Shown here: piece after piece, positions 6,072-11,775 of the stretch
Layout: each line of letters begins with the position of its first letter
Position numbering within the stretch: the first letter of the stretch is position 1
Assembly (NCBI GenBank): GCA_049965775.1
Contig: JBMFVX010000099.1
Location: 1-11,775, forward strand
Direction: 5' to 3'
Source: JABEVB01 sp049965775
GTDB lineage: Bacteria > Planctomycetota > Phycisphaerae > WQYP01
Length of the DNA stretch: 11,775 nt
Translations under genes and position numbers: made by a program
Notes under the pieces: generated by a model
Databases searched by the model: none
Told to the model about the DNA's origin: nothing
Seen by the model: the letters and a program-made list of their open reading frames with translations, nothing else

Positions 6072-7568
6072 CTATACGCCTGCGCGGCCCATAAAATATC
6101 GCTTGGCTTCACCAATCAGATAGAACGAGCCGGTCACCACAATCACGTCTTCGCGGCTGATGGCACGCGTGGCAATGCCCAGCGCCTCGGTAAAGCACGA
6201 GGCCACCTGCGCCATCTTGCCAAAGCGATCGGTATACACATTGGATAGCTCATCTGGCGAGGCACTCTTGGGGTTGTTGCTTGAACGGGTGAAAATGACT
6301 TTATCGGCTCCGAGCGAGACCTGTTCCAGCATGCCGCTGACATCTTTATCGCAGTTGCAGCCGAAGATCACCACCATGCTGTCGTACGACACATGCTGGC
6401 TGATGGCTTTGAACAGCGCCTGCAGCGACGCCGCATTGTGCGCGCCATCAATCATCACCCGCGGCTGAGTCGAAATCCATTCGGTTCTTCCGGGGACACA
6501 TACCTGCTTAAGTCCTTCAACGGCTTTTACATCATCAAACTTCAAGCCGCGGGCCTTGAGTTTGTCCAAGATGGCCAGCGCCAGGCCGCAGTTGACGGCC
6601 TGGTGTTCACCCATCAGCGGCACCGTAAGGTGCTCGTGCCGGGTCAGCGGCGTTTGCAGACTTACTCGGGTGTGCGGACCCGCGACTCGCGCAAGCTCAA
6701 AACGATAGGAAAACTCGATATCCGCACCGACAAACTCAAGCGGAGCCTTTACCGCGCGAGCCACGCGCTCCAGCGACGCCTGGGCCTCCGGAGCCTGCAA
6801 TACCGACAACGCCGGAACATCCTTCTTGAATATGCCGGCCTTTTCCTCCGCAATTTTGCCCAGAGAGTTGCCCAGCACCGCCATGTGGTCGTAGCTGATA
6901 TTGGTGATAGCGGTAACTTCCGGGTCTATAACATTGGTGGAATCCAGACGACCGCCCAAACCGGTTTCAACAACGGCAATATCCACATTCTGCTCAGCAA
7001 AATGCATAAAGGCCATTGCGGTCATCAGTTCAAAAAAAGTTGGAGGGTCCGTCGCCAATTTGCGAACGACCGGCTCAATTCGCTTTACCAACGCGGCGAA
7101 ATCGGCCTGACTGATAATTTGTTCATTAATTGCAATGCGCTCGCGCATATCCAGTAGATGCGGGCTGGTATAAAGACCCGTCTTAAGGCCTGCGCCAGTC
7201 AGCATGGCTGAGACCATGTGACATGTGCTGCCCTTGCCCTTGGTTCCGGCCACGTGAACACTCTTAAATTCCAGATGCGGGTTGCCCAAATGCTTAAGGA
7301 GCAATCGCATACGTTCGAGATTGAAAGTAGTGGTATTGTAGCGCACAATGCGCATGCGTTCGTAGTCGGTTTGCTGCAGCAAAAAGTCCACTGCTTTGGC
7401 GTAGGCACGCGCCGTGCGCTCTTCCGAGGCATTAGCCTGACGAACACCCCGTTCGGCTGCAACAGACGGCCGCACCGATGTTGTCGGGCTGGACCGCCGT
7501 TGAAGAACACCACCTGAAGCCAGTTTTGCCTTAGAGGCACGCTTTTTAGTTTTTGCCAGTGTCGCCAT
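6072..7568 (-). CDS. folC: Folylpolyglutamate synthase/dihydrofolate synthase
   Basis: 498 residues from the ATG at 7568. This cytoplasmic ATP-dependent ligase adds glutamate to dihydropteroate and/or folates, giving dihydrofolate and polyglutamylated folates. It belongs to the Mur ligase superfamily. Visible motifs: P-loop AGTKGKGST (Gly108-Ser114), TSPHLLDMRERI, the ETGLGGRLDSTN motif, NISYDHMAVLG (223-233), EEKAGIFK (241-248, with the lysine expected to be carbamylated), VPGRTEW (about 358-364) and DGAHN (374-378) in the C-terminal Rossmann-like domain. The first ~50 residues are a basic, Ser/Arg/Lys-rich, probably disordered extension absent from typical FolC. The start is uncertain: an in-frame TTG at 7604 would add 12 residues, and neither start has a Shine-Dalgarno site. 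It lies downstream of rmuC but behind a 280-bp AT-rich gap, so its own promoter is likely. Confidence 0.95.
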   Translation of the reverse strand: MATLAKTKKRASKAKLASGGVLQRRSSPTTSVRPSVAAERGVRQANASEERTARAYAKAVDFLLQQTDYERMRIVRYNTTTFNLERMRLLLKHLGNPHLEFKSVHVAGTKGKGSTCHMVSAMLTGAGLKTGLYTSPHLLDMRERIAINEQIISQADFAALVKRIEPVVRKLATDPPTFFELMTAMAFMHFAEQNVDIAVVETGLGGRLDSTNVIDPEVTAITNISYDHMAVLGNSLGKIAEEKAGIFKKDVPALSVLQAPEAQASLERVARAVKAPLEFVGADIEFSYRFELARVAGPHTRVSLQTPLTRHEHLTVPLMGEHQAVNCGLALAILDKLKARGLKFDDVKAVEGLKQVCVPGRTEWISTQPRVMIDGAHNAASLQALFKAISQHVSYDSMVVIFGCNCDKDVSGMLEQVSLGADKVIFTRSSNNPKSASPDELSNVYTDRFGKMAQVASCFTEALGIATRAISREDVIVVTGSFYLIGEAKRYFMGRAGV

Positions 7569-7848
7569 GCTAAATATGTTAACAACTTGATAGGAAAAAT
7601 GCAATTTTTTACAAAAGTTAAGCTATATTCCTAATTATGTTATAATAATGTGTACTAACGATTATACAGCATTGCATTAGATTTTATATTTCTTACTTTC
7701 GATAAATTGATGTTAAATTCAATCAACACGCGGAGTTTATCGGATTATTGATAGTTATAGGACTTCATTCGATAACTTATGAACTTCCTGACTTTGGTCG
7801 TTTATTCCGGTGCATCCCCAGGAGCCTGTCCGAGTAATCGCAAGGACG
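7569..7848. other. AT-rich intergenic region between rmuC and folC
   Basis: This gap is markedly more AT-rich than the genes on both sides, especially 7570-7790. On the minus strand a perfect TATAAT (7666-7661) could be the -10 of a folC promoter, with a leader of about 85 bases to the ATG, but no good -35 lies at 16-18 bases. A further TATAAT lies on the plus strand (7641-7646) with no gene downstream. An inverted repeat at 7700-7742 combines CGATAAA/TTTATCG with an inner TTGAT/ATCAA and a 9-base bulge on one side; there is no T run. No gene is visible. Confidence 0.5.
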
Positions 7849-9315
7849 CTACTGTTCATCGCCGGTATTCGCCTCGACCGCCTCTGATGCCGGCAAGAGC
7901 GCTGGCTCAGCCGTCGGCAGAGTTTGCACATCTTTAAGACGCCGCTCAATTTTGCGACTTGCTTTGGCGGCAACATCCACCGTGTTCGACGCCTCCTGCA
8001 ACTTCTTCTGCACTTTGGCCAGCACTTCGCCATAACGACCGAACTCGGTCTTTACCTGCCCCAACAGATCCCACACCTCGCTGGAACGCTGCTCGATCGC
8101 AAGCGTGCGAAAGCCCATCTGCAGGCTTTGCAATATGGCCCACAATGTCGTCGGGCCAACCACTGTCATCTTGTATTTTTTGGAAATCGTCTCGACTAGC
8201 CCCGGCCGACGCATCACCTCTGCAAACAGCGCTTCGGTCGGCAGAAACATCAGCGCAAAGTCGGTGGTCTCCGGCGGGTTGATGTATTTTTCGCTGATGC
8301 TTTTGGCGAACTGTTCCACCCGGCCTGCAAGTTGCAGTGTTGCCTGTTCTACGGCGGCGACATCACCCCGTTCCTGAGCTTCCACCAAGCGTTGGTAATC
8401 TTCCATCGGAAACTTGGCATCTATGGGCAGCAGCACCGGTTTGGAACTATCGGCTCCGCGCCCCGGCAGCTTGATCGCAAAATCCACCCGCTCACGACCG
8501 CCCCGGGTAGACACGCCCACCGCAAATTGATCGCTCGTTAGAACATCTTCCAGCAGGGCTTGCAGTTGCACCTCGCCAAGTATGCCGCGGGTTTTGACGT
8601 TGCCCAGCACTTTTTTCAAATCACCCACCCCCACCGCCAGACTCTGCATCTCGCCGAGTCCCTTGTAAACCTGCTCCAGCCGCTCGCTTACGAGCTTAAA
8701 CGATTCCCCGAGCCGCTTTTCCAGCGTGCCCTGAAGCTTCTCATCAACCGTAACGCGAATGACTTCGAGGTTTTTGGCGTTGTCTTCTTGAATGGCTTTG
8801 AGCCGCAGTTCCACAGCTTCGCGCACCGCGTCGAGCCGCTTTTCGACGGTTTCACGCGTGCTTTCCAGCCGCTGTATGTTGTTTTGCGCCATCTGCGAAA
8901 GCAGGGTTGCCAGTGAATCGGCTGATTCCTTGAGTCGCGTGTGCAGCAGGGCCTGCATGTCGCCAAGGCGTTTATCGGTGCTGTCGCGCGAAGCGTCGAG
9001 CCGGGTGCTGGTGGATTGGGCGATTTGCCCGAGCTGCTGCAGCAGCGAATCGCCGGCAGCCTTAACCGACTGCGCCAGTTCGGCGCGGGCCTTTTGCGCC
9101 GCATCCGCATTTTCCGAGCGGGCGCGGGCGAGTTCTTCGCGGCTGTATTGCGATGCCTGCCCCACGGCCTTTTCAATGGCTGCCAGCGGCCCAGCCAGCT
9201 CATTGACAATGTCAGCCTGCGCCGAGGGCGATTGCCTTTGTCTTAAAAAGATGATGATCGCCGCAATCTGCCCCACAACTACGGCCAGCAGCAAAATGGC
9301 GATAAGCGTTGGCAT
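7849..9315 (-). CDS. rmuC: DNA recombination protein RmuC family
   Basis: 488 residues. RmuC proteins are membrane-anchored coiled-coil proteins with a nuclease-like core, linked to limiting recombination at inverted repeats; the exact biochemical role is not settled. An N-terminal membrane anchor covers about 3-24 (TLIAILLLAVVVGQIAAIIIF). A long coiled coil runs from about 35 to 225. The conserved RmuC domain covers about 235-445, with GNVKTRGILGEVQL (238-251), ERVDFAIKLPG (275-285), PIDAKFPMEDYQRLVEA (297-313), EALFAEVMRRPGL and GPTTLWAILQSLQMGF (387-402). The C-terminus is a short acidic/Ala-rich tail. The coiled coil has a strict 11-residue repeat (see findings). Upstream, rny ends 72 bases away on the same strand, so co-transcription is likely. 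The start ATG has only a weak GGGG-type site. Confidence 0.95.
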   Translation of the reverse strand: MPTLIAILLLAVVVGQIAAIIIFLRQRQSPSAQADIVNELAGPLAAIEKAVGQASQYSREELARARSENADAAQKARAELAQSVKAAGDSLLQQLGQIAQSTSTRLDASRDSTDKRLGDMQALLHTRLKESADSLATLLSQMAQNNIQRLESTRETVEKRLDAVREAVELRLKAIQEDNAKNLEVIRVTVDEKLQGTLEKRLGESFKLVSERLEQVYKGLGEMQSLAVGVGDLKKVLGNVKTRGILGEVQLQALLEDVLTSDQFAVGVSTRGGRERVDFAIKLPGRGADSSKPVLLPIDAKFPMEDYQRLVEAQERGDVAAVEQATLQLAGRVEQFAKSISEKYINPPETTDFALMFLPTEALFAEVMRRPGLVETISKKYKMTVVGPTTLWAILQSLQMGFRTLAIEQRSSEVWDLLGQVKTEFGRYGEVLAKVQKKLQEASNTVDVAAKASRKIERRLKDVQTLPTAEPALLPASEAVEANTGDEQ

Positions 9316-9335
9316 AGCTGTGCCCCATTTGGCCC

Positions 9336-9354
9336 GGCCGGCTCCGCGCCGGCT
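9336..9354. other. Hairpin between rny and rmuC
   Basis: GCCGGC (9337-9342) and GCCGGC (9348-9353) form a 6-bp stem with a 5-base TCCGC loop, extended by one possible G-T pair. It lies in the 72-bp gap between rny and rmuC. No T run follows on the minus strand, so it is more likely an mRNA processing or stability element than a terminator. Confidence 0.35.
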
Positions 9355-9387
9355 CGTCGTGCAATTCAGGCTAACATCATAGCGTCG

Positions 9388-10998
9388 TCAGCGGGCAAGC
9401 TCCACCGCCCGAACCTCGCGCAGCACTGTCACGCGTATTTCACCGGGGAAGGTCATTTCGTTGGCAATGCGTTTGGCGATGTCACGCGCAATTAGCTTGG
9501 CGGTGGCGTCGTCGCAGCGTTCAGGGTCCACAATGACGCGCACCTCGCGGCCCGCCTGAATCGCAAACGCCTGCCGCACCGGGGCGAAGCTCGTGGCAAT
9601 GCCTTCAAGCTCCTGCAGCCGCTTGATATACCGATCCAGCGTTTCCCGCCGGGCGCCCGGCCGCGCGCCGCTGATGGCGTCCGCCGCCATCACAATCGGC
9701 GTGTACGGCGTCGTGGACGGTATGTCGTTGTGGTGGCCGCCAATGGCGTTAAGCACCGCTTCCGGCTCGTTGAATTTGCGGCAGAATTCCATGCCCAGCG
9801 CGGGGTGGCCGCCTTCCTGGTCGTGATCCATCGCTTTGCCTATGTCGTGCAGCAAACCAGCGCGGCGGGCGATGGCTCCGTCGAGCCGCAGTTCGTCGGC
9901 TATCATCTGCGAGATAAACGCCACCTCAATCGAATGCCGCAGAATATTCTGCCCGTAGCTGGTGCGGTAATGCAGCCGGCCCAGCATTTCCACAATCTTG
10001 GGATGAAGATTGTTTACATTGGCTTCAATCACGGCTTTCTTGCCGAGCTGCCGGATGTTGTTTTCCATTTCTTTCTGCGTTTGCTCGACAATTTCTTCGA
10101 TGCGAGCGGGGTGAATGCGCCCGTCGGCAATCAATTTTTCGAGCGTAACTTTGGCAATCTCGCGGCGCACCGGGTCGAAACAGTTGACGGTAATCACGCC
10201 CGGCGTGTCATCAATAATTACATCTACGCCGGTGGCCTGCTCAAAGGCGCGGATATTGCGCCCCTCGCGACCGATGATGCGCCCCTTCATGTCGTCGCTC
10301 GGAATGGTCACCGCCTTGGTGGTGCCTTCGCTGGTTACTTCCGCCGCGTAGCGCTGCATGGCCTGGAGCATGATATTGGTGGAACGCTGTTTGGCTTCGT
10401 CGCGGGCCTGTTCTTCCATTTTTTCGACCATGACGGCCATGTCGTGGCGAACCTCGCCTTCCACACGGTTCAGCAGCAGTTGTCGGGCGTCTTCCAGATT
10501 CATGCCGGTAATTTGCAGCAGAAGTTCTTTCTGCCGGGCGATTGTTTGATCGAGGTCCTGCTCTTTGGCGGCGACGTTTCGCGTGCGTTCAGCCAGTGAC
10601 TTCTCCAACGACTCAAGATTTTTTTCTTTGGTGGCCAGAGTATCAAGCTTACGGTCGAGCATATCTTCACGTTTGAGGAGCCGCTGCTCGATATTGCGCA
10701 TTTCTTCACGCATGGTGTCAACATCTTTTTCCGCCGTGGCCCGCATTTTCTGCGATTGATCGCGGGCGGCGGTTTCCGCCTGCTGCATGATGGCCGCGGC
10801 CCGCGAGTTGGCATCAGCAATGAGTTTGTCGTTGTCGGTTTTAGAACGGGCCAGCGCGGCTTTCTGAACACTTCGTAGAATCAAAAACGCGATTAAAAAG
10901 CCCAACAACAAGCCCGCAGCCGCCAGCGCCCCCATTGTGAGCACGCTGCTGGTGACGGCCGGCATGTTGGCCCCATACGTTAAAAGGGATGTCGCCAT
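9388..10998 (-). CDS. rny: Ribonuclease Y (membrane-anchored endoribonuclease)
   Basis: 536 residues from the ATG at 10998, which follows GGGGAG (11010-11005) with a 6-base spacer; an in-frame TTG further upstream is less likely. RNase Y starts mRNA decay at the membrane as part of a degradosome-like complex. The sequence shows a membrane segment at about 18-41 (LTMGALAAAGLLLGFLIAFL), then a long charged coiled coil at about 45-220. The KH domain carries GRIIGREGRNIR (239-250, GxxG loop 243-246). The HD domain has the metal-binding set His355 (ILRHS), His384-Asp385 (GLLHDIGKA) and Asp440 (MAADAISGARPGARRETL). The C-terminal KH-like tail reads FPGEIRVTVLREVRAVE. The length and all motifs are complete. 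It is the first gene of the rny-rmuC pair and has a leader of unknown length rich in inverted repeats. Confidence 0.97.
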   Translation of the reverse strand: MATSLLTYGANMPAVTSSVLTMGALAAAGLLLGFLIAFLILRSVQKAALARSKTDNDKLIADANSRAAAIMQQAETAARDQSQKMRATAEKDVDTMREEMRNIEQRLLKREDMLDRKLDTLATKEKNLESLEKSLAERTRNVAAKEQDLDQTIARQKELLLQITGMNLEDARQLLLNRVEGEVRHDMAVMVEKMEEQARDEAKQRSTNIMLQAMQRYAAEVTSEGTTKAVTIPSDDMKGRIIGREGRNIRAFEQATGVDVIIDDTPGVITVNCFDPVRREIAKVTLEKLIADGRIHPARIEEIVEQTQKEMENNIRQLGKKAVIEANVNNLHPKIVEMLGRLHYRTSYGQNILRHSIEVAFISQMIADELRLDGAIARRAGLLHDIGKAMDHDQEGGHPALGMEFCRKFNEPEAVLNAIGGHHNDIPSTTPYTPIVMAADAISGARPGARRETLDRYIKRLQELEGIATSFAPVRQAFAIQAGREVRVIVDPERCDDATAKLIARDIAKRIANEMTFPGEIRVTVLREVRAVELAR

Positions 10999-11037
10999 TG
11001 ATAGCTCCCCAAAGTTGAGGCGAACCTGATCGCCCAC

Positions 11038-11053
11038 GCCCGCGCTAGCGGGC
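11038..11053 (-). promoter_or_regulatory. Hairpin in the rny leader
   Basis: A perfect 6-bp GC stem (GCCCGC/GCGGGC) with a 4-base loop lies about 40 bases before the rny ATG and 28 bases before its Shine-Dalgarno site. It would form in the mRNA leader and could affect stability or translation. Confidence 0.4.
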
Positions 11054-11086
11054 AAAGGCCGGTGCGCCGCAAAGATTTAAGCATTT

Positions 11087-11184
11087 TGCGCAGCATCCAA
11101 ACCGCACAAAAGGTTGATGGGATCGCCTTTACACGGCCACCCGACTTACGTCCAGGCGACCGGGAAATCAATCCGGTTTCCGCA
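11087..11184 (-). ncRNA. Candidate structured RNA or regulatory leader upstream of rny
   Basis: Nested complementary segments give a rod-like fold on the minus strand. Outer pairs are TGCG/CGCA (11087-11090 with 11181-11184) and AAACC/GGTTT (11099-11103 with 11175-11179). Inner pairs are a 5-bp TTGAT/ATCAA helix (11114-11118 with 11167-11171) and TCGCCT/AGGCGA (11123-11128 with 11154-11159). The apex contains GAC-GTAA-GTC, a possible GNRA-capped loop. I could not match it to a known riboswitch, 6S or SRP RNA. Individual helices are short, so this could be chance. Confidence 0.3.
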
Positions 11185-11240
11185 GATAAGGTACAGAAGA
11201 ATCTATAGATCAGATGAGATCGCGAATCAGGCGGCCAAGC

Positions 11241-11323
11241 GGCGGCAAACATGCGCCACGCCCGGCTGTGGCCCACCGGCTCCGCCCGGCTCACCCACCG
11301 CAGGAGGCATCTTGTTTGCCGCC
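11241..11323. repeat. 83-bp element bounded by a perfect 10-bp inverted repeat
   Basis: GGCGGCAAAC (11241-11250) pairs perfectly with GTTTGCCGCC (11314-11323). The stem continues as ATGC/GCAT (11251-11254 with 11307-11310) after a 3-base bulge. Inside are GCCAC/GTGGC (11255-11259 with 11268-11272, 8-base loop) and CCGG/CCGG (11276-11279 with 11286-11289). The whole could fold as a branched RNA or be a tiny inverted-repeat (MITE-like) element. No clear flanking target duplication is visible. Confidence 0.45.
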
Positions 11324-11508
11324 AAAGGGAGCAAAATCGGGCTGATGTGGGTTATTGCCGCCGGGGTTGCAGTCAATGGCTTCGCCATTGCCAGTGCGCA
11401 AAGTACATAGCGCTTTTGCCAGTTCATCGGATTCACCATCTGTCAATCTATAATCCGTCCGTCGCTGCGGAACGTTCAAGCAGCCTATCTAAGAGAAAGA
11501 CCGCTCGT

Positions 11509-11562
11509 AAAAAACCGGCATGCTGCATCCGAATGGCGTTTAGTCTAGTAACCAATTCGGAT
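11509..11562 (-). terminator. Hairpin followed by T run on the minus strand
   Basis: ATCCGAAT (11527-11534) and ATTCGGAT (11555-11562) form a perfect 8-bp stem around a 20-base loop. On the minus strand TTTTTT (11514-11509) follows after 12 bases. This could end a transcript entering from the right edge, but the loop is long and the spacing loose. The 7-base direct repeat GGCGTTT (11535-11541, 11564-11570) overlaps it. Confidence 0.35.
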
Positions 11563-11775
11563 TGGCGTTTCCGCGCCGCGCACCCCGTATCAACCCAACA
11601 TCACAGGCCAGCCTGGCTGCACTGCAACCAAAATGCCAACCTTTTCTGCCAGCGCATATGTTAACTTTTCGTGTAGGCGGCGTCAAGATTTCGACAAAGC
11701 AGCGGGGTGCGTGACACTTTACGCGGCCCTGCACCTGCCGAGTGAGGGACGGTTGGCCCAGTAGCGTTCCCACCG

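Larger units (their letters stand above)
11011..11775. other. Apparently non-coding region upstream of rny
   Basis: Besides the inverted repeats listed separately, I see no gene I can support. Short open frames on both strands overlap one another, lack Shine-Dalgarno sites and show no recognisable domain. On the minus strand they include 62- and 70-residue frames in 11227-11479 and a 77-residue frame at 11540-11773. On the plus strand a 98-residue frame (11114-11410) ends in a weakly hydrophobic stretch. The part from 11563 to the window end holds no structure I can interpret. The rny promoter should lie here but I cannot place it confidently. Confidence 0.4.

Noticed and set aside
6393..7157. 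254-residue plus-strand open frame
   Set aside because: It is antisense to folC with no domain of its own.
9730..10599. 289-residue plus-strand open frame
   Set aside because: It is antisense to rny, whose KH and HD motifs are complete; the His/Phe-rich composition is typical of a shadow frame.
11101..11160. Resemblance of the rny leader to a cyclic di-GMP (GEMM) riboswitch
   Set aside because: Only a loose GACGTAAGTC match is present; the conserved GGCAAACC half and the two-hairpin layout are missing.
11441..11454. TTGACA on the minus strand and TATAAT on the plus strand as promoters
   Set aside because: Neither hexamer has a partner at 16-18 bases in its own direction, and no gene follows closely.
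11291..11479. Minus-strand 62-residue frame ending in NPGGNNPHQPDFAPFGG
   Set aside because: The composition looks protein-like, but the frame follows a stop closely, starts at TTG without a ribosome binding site and matches no family I know.

Overview
The window looks like chromosomal DNA of a planctomycete, most likely of the Phycisphaerae/Tepidisphaerales type. The reasons are a secreted subtilase-like protein ending in a PEP-CTERM sorting tail, a Tat-exported family 3 glycosidase, an RNase Y, moderately high GC, and a mix of starts with and without Shine-Dalgarno sequences. This placement is inferred from gene content only; no rRNA marker is present.

Layout: 2-52 is the extreme C-terminus of a gene entering from the left, possibly a transposase. 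A plus-strand subtilase-like PEP-CTERM protein lies at 262-1812. It converges on a minus-strand GH3 beta-xylosidase/beta-glucosidase (1917-4232), with a long hairpin between them. The remaining genes are all on the minus strand and, in transcription order from the right, are: rny (RNase Y, 9388-10998), rmuC (7849-9315), folC (6072-7568) and a XerC/XerD-family recombinase (4544-5599), which ends at a strong intrinsic terminator (4440-4483). The GH3 gene follows behind its own candidate promoter.

Functionally, the left third is an exported module: a surface-sorted protease-like protein and a polysaccharide-degrading glycosidase, typical of a heterotrophic planctomycete. The middle and right are housekeeping: RNA turnover, DNA maintenance, folate polyglutamylation and chromosome-dimer-type recombination. 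rny and rmuC are close enough (72 bp) to be co-transcribed. folC and xer each follow a gap of several hundred bases and probably have their own promoters.

The least explained part is the right end (about 11000-11775), where I find no convincing gene. It holds several inverted repeats: a rod-like foldable segment in the rny leader, an 83-bp element closed by a perfect 10-bp inverted repeat, and a hairpin followed by a T run on the minus strand. These are the best candidates for undescribed RNA or small mobile elements. No CRISPR array, rRNA, complete tRNA or clear novel multi-gene system was found.
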